A stretch of 64,000 nucleotides of DNA, taken from G963674955 sp963674955 (GTDB taxonomy: Bacteria; Desulfobacterota; Desulfovibrionia; Desulfovibrionales; Desulfovibrionaceae). The DNA lies in the NCBI GenBank assembly GCA_963674955.2, contig CAXXKR010000001.1, positions 372,001 through 436,000 of the forward strand. The letters are read 5' to 3'. Below the pieces are notes generated by a model. The model saw nothing but the letters and a program-made list of their open reading frames with translations, had not been told where the DNA came from and ran no database searches. Shown in pieces: positions 25,360 to 32,728 of the stretch (position 1 is the first letter of the stretch; each line of letters begins with the position of its first letter). The position numbers and the translations under genes were made by a program.

Positions 25360-25914
25360 TTAGAATGAAACCTTGGGCACTTCCCTGTCGGACGGGTCTT
25401 CAAGCTCGAAGAATTCAGCCTCCCGGAAATTGAAGATGCGGGCCACCATGTTGCTCGGAAAGGATTCGACGAGGATGTTCAGCTCGCGCACCGTGCCGTT
25501 GTAATAGCGCCTGGCCTTTTCGATCAGGTCTTCGGCCTCCTGCAGCGAGCCTTGCAGCTCAATGAAGTTTCGGCTGGCCTTGAGGTCCGGATAATTCTCG
25601 GCTACCGCGAAAAGCCTGCCCAGGGCGCCGGACAAAAGGCCCTCGGCCCGACCTTGTTCGGCCACGCCTTCGGCGCCCATGCTTTTGGAGCGCATTTCAG
25701 TCACGTTGGTGAGAACATCCTTTTCATGGCCCATGTAGCCCTTGACCGATTCCAGCAGGTTGGGGATCAGGTTGGCGCGGCGCTTGAGCTGCACGTCTAT
25801 GCCGCTCCAGGCTTCCTCCACCATGTTTTTGTTTTTCACAAAACGGTTGTAGATGGATATGGCCCAGAACAGAAAAACAGCGGCGGCAATCAAAAGAATC
25901 AATGATGACGACAT
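25360..25914 (-). CDS. LemA family protein
   Basis: A 184-residue protein with one N-terminal membrane helix (LILLIAAAVFLFWAISIYN) and a long helical domain carrying the LemA signature (NMVEEAWSGIDVQLKRRANLIPNLLESVKGY and YPDLKASRNFIELQGSLQEAEDLIEKARRYYN). AAGGAG sits 6 bases before the ATG at 25914. LemA proteins are membrane-anchored, mostly exposed outside the cytoplasm; their exact role is unsettled. It heads an operon with DUF2207, as in many genomes. Confidence 0.95.
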   Translation of the reverse strand: MSSSLILLIAAAVFLFWAISIYNRFVKNKNMVEEAWSGIDVQLKRRANLIPNLLESVKGYMGHEKDVLTNVTEMRSKSMGAEGVAEQGRAEGLLSGALGRLFAVAENYPDLKASRNFIELQGSLQEAEDLIEKARRYYNGTVRELNILVESFPSNMVARIFNFREAEFFELEDPSDREVPKVSF

Positions 25915-26089
25915 GACATTCTCCTTCCGTTGAGTATGTTCAGGCTTACGGACCATTTTTTTTCATGGTCTGGGAGTATGGTGCAAGGTTTTGGAGCTGT
26001 CAATGCCGCGCCGCTTGCGGGACTTGTGCTACGCTGTTAAAAAAGAATTTGTATGGTTTTCAACGGCAACCTTTGGTTGCGAGGATTAT

Positions 26090-26521
26090 ATGACCAAGAA
26101 AAAAATATTGCCGCTGGTTCTGGTGCTGGCCGCAGTGGGGCTGGTGTTGTTTTTCAGGCATCCGGCGTCTTCCGTGCAGGAGGCTTCGGATGTGGGCGGT
26201 TCGCCTTCTGTGGAGGAGCTTTCCAAGCGGCTGGACAACATTGAACGGGACATGGCCCGGATGGATTCCGATTTTTCCGAGATGAAAAGCGAACTGGGCC
26301 GGATGATCGATCGACTGGAGAAATCCCTGGACAAGATGGACGAGTCCGGGTCCGAGGGGGCATCCAAGGAAGAATTGGACAACAAGGCCAGGGGATTCGT
26401 CAAATCCATCCTGGAAAAGTTCATGGGTCTTGTGGGGCTTATCTTCGACAGGGCTGAAAGGGAGCTGGACAGGAAACTTGACGAACCATCGAACAATGAT
26501 TCTGCGGAAAAGGAGATATGA
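26090..26521 (+). CDS. Membrane-anchored coiled-coil protein
   Basis: A 143-residue protein. A single N-terminal helix (ILPLVLVLAAVGLVLFF) anchors a long coiled coil (VEELSKRLDNIERDMARMDSDFSEMKSELGRMIDRLEKSLDKM) and a second helical stretch (SILEKFMGLVGLIFDRAERELDRKL). The domain should lie outside the cytoplasm. GAGG precedes the ATG at 26090; earlier in-frame starts give non-native residues. Its stop overlaps the next gene's start by 4 bases (ATGA), so it is translationally coupled to a lipoprotein. No family is recognised. Confidence 0.7.
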   Translation: MTKKKILPLVLVLAAVGLVLFFRHPASSVQEASDVGGSPSVEELSKRLDNIERDMARMDSDFSEMKSELGRMIDRLEKSLDKMDESGSEGASKEELDNKARGFVKSILEKFMGLVGLIFDRAERELDRKLDEPSNNDSAEKEI

Positions 26522-27234
26522 TGAACATGCACTTCAGGCTTTCCGGCGCTGCGTTTTTGATAATCATGGCCCTTGTTGCGGGGTGCGCCCCTTCCGCCAC
26601 GGTTCCCCTGACCTATGACACCCTGCACGTCCTGGACGCCGGATCAAGCGCAGGCAGCGTGTCCGTCATCAAGTTCATGGACGAGACCGAGAAAGGAATT
26701 GGAGGCAAGGCCGTGCTTGGACGGACCAGCGAGGGGCAGGATTTTTTCGCGGAATCCAGCCTTGCCGAGTGGGTCAGCTGGGCCGTGTACGATGAGCTCA
26801 AGGCTTCCGGCCTGAGAGTTGAATATCATCCCGCACCCGGCGAGTACGGAACGGATTTCGACATCAGCGGGCAGGTGCAGTCCCTGAAGCTGGACCAGAC
26901 CTCGAGCACGGACTACAAGGGCTCCATGCGCGTCAGGCTGGTCATTGAGAGCCGGGGCAGCCATGTCCATTCCGAGAAGTTCTACAGCGAAGTGACCAAG
27001 GTGGTCTTTCCCTCCAAGGACGCCCCTCGGGACATCGTCAAGGAAATTTTGCAGGGCATCATGACCGAACTCGTGCCCGTGGTCACGGCCAAGACCAGAA
27101 TCGGATCTGCCCCTGCGCCGGTCTCCGCCCCAGGAACTCAAACGCCGGAAGCGCAGGAAACGGAACCACAACCTCAGCCCGAGCCTTGGGGGGCTTCTCC
27201 GGACGAGCCTGCTGAACGCGACCTGCCGGAGTAG
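26518..27234 (+). CDS. Lipoprotein, YajG-like
   Basis: A 238-residue precursor with a type II signal and lipobox (ALVAGC, Cys near 24). The body reads like YajG/ABC-auxiliary lipoproteins: SVSVIKFMDETEKG, a phosphate-loop-free alpha/beta core with VSWAVYDELKASGLRVEYH, and VRLVIESRGSHVHSEKFYSEVTK. The C-terminal 45 residues are a Pro/Glu/Gln-rich tail that should be disordered. AAAGGAG precedes the ATG. Members of this group sit in the outer or inner membrane and their role is mostly unknown. It overlaps the coiled-coil gene by 4 bases and abuts the glycosyltransferase gene, so all three are probably one transcript. Confidence 0.75.
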   Translation: MMNMHFRLSGAAFLIIMALVAGCAPSATVPLTYDTLHVLDAGSSAGSVSVIKFMDETEKGIGGKAVLGRTSEGQDFFAESSLAEWVSWAVYDELKASGLRVEYHPAPGEYGTDFDISGQVQSLKLDQTSSTDYKGSMRVRLVIESRGSHVHSEKFYSEVTKVVFPSKDAPRDIVKEILQGIMTELVPVVTAKTRIGSAPAPVSAPGTQTPEAQETEPQPQPEPWGASPDEPAERDLPE

Positions 27235-27240
27235 GTGGTC

Positions 27241-28410
27241 GTGCCTTCGCAAGCGGGCGGTGATCGTCCCCTCAGAGTGCTGCATCTCATCACGGCCCTG
27301 GAGAGCGGCGGCGCGGAGGCCATGCTTCACAAACTCTTGCGCGCAACGGATTCCGACCGCATCGCAAGCTCAGTGGTCAGCATGATCCCTTGCGGATACA
27401 TGGGGGAGCGCATAAGCGAACTGGGCGTCGGGGTGAAAAGCCTGGACATGCGAAGGGGCGTGCCTTCCCCCGGGGCGCTGTTCCGCTTTCTGGGCCTTCT
27501 CAAGGAGTTTCGTCCGGATGTCCTTCAGACCTGGCTCTACCACGCCGACCTGTTGGGCGCGGCGTCCCGCCTTTTCTGCCGCAGACCAGCCCTGGCCTGG
27601 AACATTCGCTGTTCATTCATGGAGCTGAAAAATTATCGAAGGCTCACCGGACTAACCTTGTCGGCCTGCGCAAGGCTTTCCTGGGTTCCCGACGCCATCC
27701 TGGCCAATTCCAGGGCTGCCGAGGAGTATCACCTGGGGCTGGGCTACAGGCCGGACAGATTTCTGATTGTGCCCAACGGATTCGACACGGACGAGTTCAG
27801 CCCCGACCCGGAGGCGGGACCGGCCTTGCGCCAAGAGCTTGGCCTGGGCGCGGAAACACGGTTGGTGGGCCTTGCGGCCCGCTTTGACCCGATGAAGGAT
27901 CATCAGACCTTTCTCAAGGCCGCTGAAATCGTTCGCCGGAGCCACCCGGAGGCGCATTTCATCCTTTGCGGCAGCGGCGCGGATCAGGACAACGGGAAAC
28001 TGAAGGACTGGTGCAAGGAGTTGGGAATTTCAGAATTCGTCCATGCGCTGGGTTTTCGTAGCGACGTGCCCCGCATTCAGGCCGGGTTGGACGTTGCGGT
28101 GTCTTCTTCCACGGGCGAGAGTTTTTCCAATTCAATCGGCGAGGCCATGGCCTGCGGCACGCCGTGCGTGGCCACCGACGTGGGCGACAGCGCGGACATC
28201 ATTGGCCATACCGGCAGGATGGTTTCTCCCGGAATTCCGGAAGACTTGGCGGCAGGGATCGTCGAGCTGTTGGAAATGGACAGGGATGATTTTCTCGCAC
28301 TTGGGCAGCGGGCCAGACAAAGGATCGTGGAAAAGTATTCCATGCCGGTGGTTTCCGAGGCCTACGCGAAAATCTATCAAAAACTCGCTTTTCATCGGCA
28401 ACAGGAATAG
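27241..28410 (+). CDS. Glycosyltransferase family 4
   Basis: A 389-residue GT-B enzyme. The N-terminal domain has the loop VLHLITALESGGAEAMLHKLLRA, which binds the acceptor in GT4 enzymes. The C-terminal domain has LIVPNGFDTDEF, GLAARFDPMKDHQTFLKAA and the donor motif STGESFSNSIGEAMACGTPCVATDVGD (the EX7E-type region). It should transfer a sugar from a nucleotide donor to a lipid- or polymer-bound acceptor at the inner face of the membrane. GTG 27241 is preferred because GGAG lies 9 bases before it; GTG 27235 is also in frame. The acceptor is unknown. An HPt protein follows 10 bases later. Confidence 0.9.
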   Translation: MPSQAGGDRPLRVLHLITALESGGAEAMLHKLLRATDSDRIASSVVSMIPCGYMGERISELGVGVKSLDMRRGVPSPGALFRFLGLLKEFRPDVLQTWLYHADLLGAASRLFCRRPALAWNIRCSFMELKNYRRLTGLTLSACARLSWVPDAILANSRAAEEYHLGLGYRPDRFLIVPNGFDTDEFSPDPEAGPALRQELGLGAETRLVGLAARFDPMKDHQTFLKAAEIVRRSHPEAHFILCGSGADQDNGKLKDWCKELGISEFVHALGFRSDVPRIQAGLDVAVSSSTGESFSNSIGEAMACGTPCVATDVGDSADIIGHTGRMVSPGIPEDLAAGIVELLEMDRDDFLALGQRARQRIVEKYSMPVVSEAYAKIYQKLAFHRQQE

Positions 28411-28420
28411 AGTCATATGC

Positions 28421-28828
28421 ATGAATGTGTCCAACGAACCTTTGGGCGAGCCGCTGGGCGAATCGGGCGATGATTTTTCCTGCCTGATAGACTTCAAGGA
28501 GCTTACGGCAAGGTTAGAGAACGACGCGGAATTGATTTCCGAAGTCTTGACGGCCTTTTCCGTGGATGCGCCCTTGAGAATTGATCTGATTTCCAGGGCC
28601 ATTGAATCCGGCGATTTGGAGACGGCCCTGACCGAGTCCCACACCATGAAAGGCATGTGCGCCGTGCTGGGAATCTCCAGCCTGGTGATTCTGGCGGGGA
28701 GCATGGAACGCGCGGCCGGCAAGGGTGATGTCGACAAACTGACCCGGACCCGACCCCTGCTTGAGCGGGACACAGGGAAGGCCCTGTCAGAGATAGAAAG
28801 TTATCTGGCCGCAAGCGGATTGAAATAA
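28421..28828 (+). CDS. Histidine phosphotransfer (HPt) protein
   Basis: A 135-residue protein that is almost entirely an HPt four-helix domain. The phospho-acceptor region reads ESHTMKGMCAVLGISSL, matching the HxLKG pattern with Met for Leu. The first half (ELISEVLTAFSVDAPLRIDLISRAIESGDLETA) is typical of the family. It would carry phosphate between a hybrid kinase and a response regulator in the cytoplasm. There is no kinase or receiver gene next to it, so it is an orphan; the adjacent glycosyltransferase (10-base gap) suggests joint expression with envelope polysaccharide genes. A strong terminator follows. Confidence 0.88.
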   Translation: MNVSNEPLGEPLGESGDDFSCLIDFKELTARLENDAELISEVLTAFSVDAPLRIDLISRAIESGDLETALTESHTMKGMCAVLGISSLVILAGSMERAAGKGDVDKLTRTRPLLERDTGKALSEIESYLAASGLK

Positions 28829-28831
28829 AGA

Positions 28832-28857
28832 AAGGCCCTCCGTAGAGGGCCTTTTTT
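28832..28857. terminator. Rho-independent terminator between HPt and OmpH-like genes
   Basis: AAGGCCCTC-CGTA-GAGGGCCTT forms a 9-bp perfect stem with a TTTTTT run on the plus strand; the minus strand also has a T-rich flank, so it can serve both converging genes. Confidence 0.92.
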
Positions 28858-28879
28858 ATGCTCGCTTCACGAACCGGAA

Positions 28880-29455
28880 TTACTCGGATGTTTTTTCTTC
28901 CGTCTGCTCCGGGGTTTCCTCGGCCTTTTCCTGGGTCATCTCTTCGGGTGCGGCGGCCTTTTCCTCGACTTTTTCTTCGGGAGCTCCGGCCTTGATGTCG
29001 ATTTCCAGCTTGTCCATCTCGGCGATGATCTTGCCGGTGATGTCGGCGTCGTCGTTAAAGGACAGCGCGTTGTCCTTGGAAAGAACCACGCTCAGGTTGT
29101 GATCGGCGCGGTACTTGTCGAGGATTTCGTTGAACTTCTCGTTCAGAATGCCGACAATGCGCTGCTGTTCGGCGCCCATTTTTGTCTGGTACTTGGCCAG
29201 GGCCTTTTGAAAGGCCACGGTGTTTTCCTCGTTCTGTTCCTTTTGCACGGCTTCCTGTGCGGCGCGGGCTTCGGCCTGCAGTTCCTGGCTCATGTCCTTG
29301 AGGTAATTCATGGCTTCCAGGCCGGACTTGCAGTCCTTGAAGACCCTTGCTGCGTCCACCACCGCTATGGATGGACCGGATTCCTTGGTTTCGTTGCAGG
29401 CCACGAGGCCAAAGCAGAGGATCAGGGCGCAAAGGGCGATTATGATTTTTTTCAT
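28880..29455 (-). CDS. OmpH/Skp-like lipoprotein with Glu-rich tail
   Basis: A 191-residue precursor. The signal peptide ends in a lipobox, FGLVAC, so it should be lipidated, unlike classic soluble Skp. The core is a Skp/OmpH domain (SIAVVDAARVFKDCKSGLEAMNYLKDMSQELQ; a long coiled-coil hairpin; ILDKYRADHNLSVVLSKDNALSF). A tail of about 35 residues is made of Glu, Ala, Pro and Thr. Skp is a periplasmic chaperone for outer-membrane proteins. The ATG at 29455 is preferred since it opens the signal peptide. No bamA or lpxD gene lies nearby, so this is a detached paralogue. Confidence 0.83.
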   Translation of the reverse strand: MKKIIIALCALILCFGLVACNETKESGPSIAVVDAARVFKDCKSGLEAMNYLKDMSQELQAEARAAQEAVQKEQNEENTVAFQKALAKYQTKMGAEQQRIVGILNEKFNEILDKYRADHNLSVVLSKDNALSFNDDADITGKIIAEMDKLEIDIKAGAPEEKVEEKAAAPEEMTQEKAEETPEQTEEKTSE

Positions 29456-29559
29456 TTGTTTGTCGGCTCCGGTTGTTGAGTTTAAAAAGGCCGGCAGGTC
29501 AAGCAGGTTCGCCAGCCCGATATGCTTTACCCGCAGAACGGGAAATTGACAATACCCGG

Positions 29560-30573
29560 TCAGGACCATCCCCTGGACCGGATTTCGGACGAAGCGGTCA
29601 CTATCAGGGTTTCCACGGCCGGGAGCTGGGAAATCAGTCTCAACCCCTTTCGCGGTCCGGAAACGGAAACAGCCGTGGCCAAGGCGTCGGCCTCCATGAC
29701 CGTTGCCGCCCGGACGCTTACGCTTCTGGTGTGCCTTTGCGGGGTTCCGGCGCAGGGGTCGATGAGGTGGTTCAGGGACCTGTCCCTGCCCATTCGGGAC
29801 TCGTAGTCGCCGGAAGTGGCTACGGCCCCGTTGGAAATTTTTATTATCCCGGGGTAGTTTCCTTGCTTGTCCGGGTCCTGCACCGCGATGGTCCAGGGCC
29901 TTGAGCCCGGAGCGCAGGCAGTCCTGATGTCGCCGCCCGCGTCAACGATGTGGGTTGAAGCGCCCATCTCCGAGAGGACTTCCGAGGCCCGGTCCACGAT
30001 GCGGCCCTTGGCGATGCCGTCCAGGGTCGCGGCCATGCCCTGCCTGTTGAAACCGGCGTTGGCGCCGGAAATCTTCAGGCCGCCGCAGTCCACAAGGGCC
30101 AGGGCTTGAGCCAGTTCGGCCCGGTCCAGGTCTTCCAGTCCGTTGGAGGCTTTAATGAAATCCAGAAGGGGAAGCACTGTGGGGTCGAAGGCGCCGCCGG
30201 TGAGAACGTGGTAGCGGACGGAGCGCTTCAATACATCCAGGAGCTCCGGCGGGGCGTTCCTGATCCGCCCTTGATCGTTGAGGACCGAAAGGGCGGAAGA
30301 GGGGTTGTGGCGGTCCATGACGGCGATGAGCCTTTCCATCTCCTCAAAGGCCCGTCCCGCAGCCTCTTGGGCCAGAGTTGCCGACTCCCCGGCCACGGTG
30401 ATGGTCGCGAAGGTGCCCATGAGGGGCCGGGTCCGGACAAATGTTTTGCCTCGACCGGCGGCGGATGCCCATGCGGACATGGCTGAAAGGGGCGAAAGGG
30501 AGAGGGTTCCCATTCCCATCGCCAAGACCGAACAGGCCCGGACGAATTCCCGTCTGGACATTTTTGATTTCAT
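29560..30573 (-). CDS. apbE: FAD:protein FMN transferase (ApbE family)
   Basis: A 337-residue precursor with a twin-arginine-type signal (SRREFVRACSVLAMGMG). The mature enzyme shows the ApbE core (LMGTFATITVAG; LDGIAKGRIVDRASEVL; HIVDAGGDIRT; NHLIDPCAGTPQ with the metal-binding Asp). It moves FMN from FAD to Thr residues of periplasmic or exposed flavoproteins such as Rnf or Nqr subunits. Length is typical. None of its usual substrates is encoded in this window. The gene runs against the OmpH-like gene's direction of reading on the same strand with about 100 bases between them. Confidence 0.93.
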   Translation of the reverse strand: MKSKMSRREFVRACSVLAMGMGTLSLSPLSAMSAWASAAGRGKTFVRTRPLMGTFATITVAGESATLAQEAAGRAFEEMERLIAVMDRHNPSSALSVLNDQGRIRNAPPELLDVLKRSVRYHVLTGGAFDPTVLPLLDFIKASNGLEDLDRAELAQALALVDCGGLKISGANAGFNRQGMAATLDGIAKGRIVDRASEVLSEMGASTHIVDAGGDIRTACAPGSRPWTIAVQDPDKQGNYPGIIKISNGAVATSGDYESRMGRDRSLNHLIDPCAGTPQRHTRSVSVRAATVMEADALATAVSVSGPRKGLRLISQLPAVETLIVTASSEIRSRGWS

Positions 30574-30643
30574 GGCGAGAACTTAAATGAACCTTTGATT
30601 ATTGTCCAGACGCCGGGTAAAAACGCGAATAATGGGGGGGTGG

Positions 30644-30985
30644 ATGATCGAGGCCTATTCGTTCGGCAGGATCGTGGTCCGGGGCAGGGCCTATAGTGAC
30701 GACATCAAGATCATCCATGGTCGGGTGGTTCCGTCCTGGTGGCGTGAAAACGGGCACTTGGTGGAGATCCGGGATGTCTCGGACATATTGGAGGCGAGCC
30801 CGGACCGTTTGGTTCTGGGGACGGGTAGCTCAGGCCTGCTTCGGGTGGCCCCCGAACTGCTCGCCCTGTTGCGCGAAAAGGGCATCGAATTTTCTGCGGT
30901 CCCCACGGCAAAGGCGGTGGAGCTGTTTAACAGGCTTGCCGCGCGCGGCGAAAGCGTGGCCGCCGGGTTCCACCTGACCTGCTAG
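30644..30985 (+). CDS. Mth938-like domain protein
   Basis: A 113-residue protein that fits the Mth938/NDUFAF3 (DUF498) fold: IEAYSFGRIVVRGRAYSDDIKI, PDRLVLGTGSSGLLRVAPELLALLREKGIEFSAVPTAKAVELFNRL. The GTG-SG loop and the C-terminal SAVPTAKAVELFN pattern are characteristic. In mitochondria the related NDUFAF3 helps assemble complex I; bacterial roles are unknown. The ATG at 30644 follows a run of G that can serve as a ribosome site. It is divergent from apbE and its stop overlaps the stop of the converging glycosyltransferase by 4 bases. Confidence 0.78.
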   Translation: MIEAYSFGRIVVRGRAYSDDIKIIHGRVVPSWWRENGHLVEIRDVSDILEASPDRLVLGTGSSGLLRVAPELLALLREKGIEFSAVPTAKAVELFNRLAARGESVAAGFHLTC

Positions 30986-32634
30986 GCCATTCCTTCCAGG
31001 GCCTTGAAAGCCAGCCCGCTGGGATCACGGGCCTTGAGCACGCGCAGGAAGCTTTTTATCTCTCCCTGTTTTTTTGCCAGATTACCGGCAACGAGCAGTT
31101 CGTCCAGGCCCGCCTCCAGCCGAAAGGACTGCAAGCCCACTAGCCCGAGTTCAATGCCCAACCGCCAATCCGTTCTCTCATGCAGGGTGAGGATGGACAG
31201 AAAGCCGACCCTGGTTTGTTCCATGCCTCTGAAGTCCCTGAAAAAGCTCTCGAACCTGCGCAAGGCTTCAAGGTTTTCCGGTTCATCGGCCAGTATCTTG
31301 GCCAGGCATTCCGAAGCGGCCAGCGGCAGGTGCCTGTTGCCGTCAAAGGGGAAGCCCGCCCTGACCATGAGCCCCGCCCTGTGAAGCTCCTTTGACCAGA
31401 GCATGAGCAGCCGCACGGGGTCGTCGGGGGGCATGGGGTGCTTTCCGTCTCCGGATTTGAGCTGGCGGTACCAGAATTCCTTGGCCATGTCCCATTGGCC
31501 GGTTTTCAGGGCGACCATGCTGCCCGCAAGATTCAATTCCAGATGGTCGGCCTGGAATCCGTTGGCCAATAACGCTTTCATGGTTTCTATGGCTTTGCCG
31601 TCTTTGCCGGTTCCGGCCTGGAGCCTGACCAGGGCGGAAAGAACATCCCCGTCAGGGGGCAGGGCGGACAGGGAGCGTTCGACAAGCTCGGGCACGATGT
31701 TGATTCGTTCGCTTTCCCAAAGCTGGAAGGCGGTGAGCCAGAACCATTTGTCTCCCTCAAGGCCTGTGGCTGCCGAGGAGGTGGCCTGGGCGGCCATGTC
31801 CAGGATGTCGGCGGCCCTGTGTGCGGGCAGATGCTCGCGCAATATCCGATCCCGCGCAGCAAGGGCCATGACCCTGGAACGTTTGTCGTCCTTGAGGCAG
31901 CGTTCAAGAACCGCCTTGAGTTCAAGCACGTCCGAATAGGTTTCCATCTCCCTGCCCGGCTCGAAAAGACCCTGGTGCTCATCCTCAAGGTCCGGGTCCA
32001 GCGGCAGGCAGCCGCAGGAGGCGGATTCAAAGAGGCGGAAATTCACTTCGCCGAAAATGGTCTCGTTCGGGGCCAGCCTGGAATTTTGATAGAGCTTGAA
32101 CATCTGGTCGGGGGCCAAGTCCTGCGCAAGGGCCAGGTCCGCGCTGCCGCTGAAGTGGTTTTTCAGGAATTCAACGAACCAGAGCCTTGCCGGGCGCTGT
32201 TTGGAGACCCGGCCGACAAAGGCCAGGTCATGGGTGCGTTTGTCCCAGGGCGTCCAGGGTGAGTCGAAGCCGAACCAGGGCAGACGGCGGACATCCTTTG
32301 CACCCCGTCTGCCGATTTCGGGCATCCAGCGTTTCTGGGTGCTCAGGGTCATGTCGAAAAGCCGGGCGTAGGCCGAATGCCAGAAAGCGTTGAGATGCGG
32401 GTCCAGGCACCAGAACAGCTTGGGGCAGGCTATCTGGCCCAGCCCGGAGAGGATGACGCGTTTGGCCAGCGTTTCGGTTTGGAGCAGGAGGTCGGGACTG
32501 AAATTTTTTCTGTCCAGGGTCTCGCCTATGTCGTGTATTTCCCCGGCTTCAGGCCGGACATCCAGAACCGTGTGGCCCAATTCCCTGAATGCGGCGGAAA
32601 TTGGAAAGGGCGCGTGAATCAGACAGATTTTCAT
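30982..32634 (-). CDS. CgeB-like glycosyltransferase with C-terminal helical repeats
   Basis: A 550-residue cytoplasmic protein. The N-terminal 310 residues resemble CgeB/DUF3880 glycosyltransferases (PKLFWCLDPHLNAFWHSAYARLFDMTLSTQKRW; TIFGEVNFRLFESASCGCLPL, the donor-site region). The rest is helical and looks like TPR-type repeats. In deltaproteobacteria such enzymes often glycosylate flagellin or envelope polymers, which is inference here. The ATG at 32634 is favoured: MKICLIHAPFP is the usual opening and GGA sits 7 bases upstream; an ATG at 32646 is in frame. It ends overlapping the Mth938-like stop. Confidence 0.82.
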   Translation of the reverse strand: MKICLIHAPFPISAAFRELGHTVLDVRPEAGEIHDIGETLDRKNFSPDLLLQTETLAKRVILSGLGQIACPKLFWCLDPHLNAFWHSAYARLFDMTLSTQKRWMPEIGRRGAKDVRRLPWFGFDSPWTPWDKRTHDLAFVGRVSKQRPARLWFVEFLKNHFSGSADLALAQDLAPDQMFKLYQNSRLAPNETIFGEVNFRLFESASCGCLPLDPDLEDEHQGLFEPGREMETYSDVLELKAVLERCLKDDKRSRVMALAARDRILREHLPAHRAADILDMAAQATSSAATGLEGDKWFWLTAFQLWESERINIVPELVERSLSALPPDGDVLSALVRLQAGTGKDGKAIETMKALLANGFQADHLELNLAGSMVALKTGQWDMAKEFWYRQLKSGDGKHPMPPDDPVRLLMLWSKELHRAGLMVRAGFPFDGNRHLPLAASECLAKILADEPENLEALRRFESFFRDFRGMEQTRVGFLSILTLHERTDWRLGIELGLVGLQSFRLEAGLDELLVAGNLAKKQGEIKSFLRVLKARDPSGLAFKALEGMA

Positions 32635-32663
32635 GCCGAAGTCCATACCCTTTTTTTGGTGTG

Positions 32664-32701
32664 AAAAAAAGCGCCGGGCCGGTTGTCTTCCGGCCCGGCG
32701 C
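32664..32701 (-). terminator. Strong terminator of the chemoreceptor gene
   Basis: A 12-bp perfect stem (GCGCCGGGCCGG and complement) with a 7-base loop is followed on the minus strand by seven T. It lies 28 bases after the chemoreceptor stop. Confidence 0.93.
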
Positions 32702-32728
32702 GATGATGCGGACTGATCTCCAGACGGA

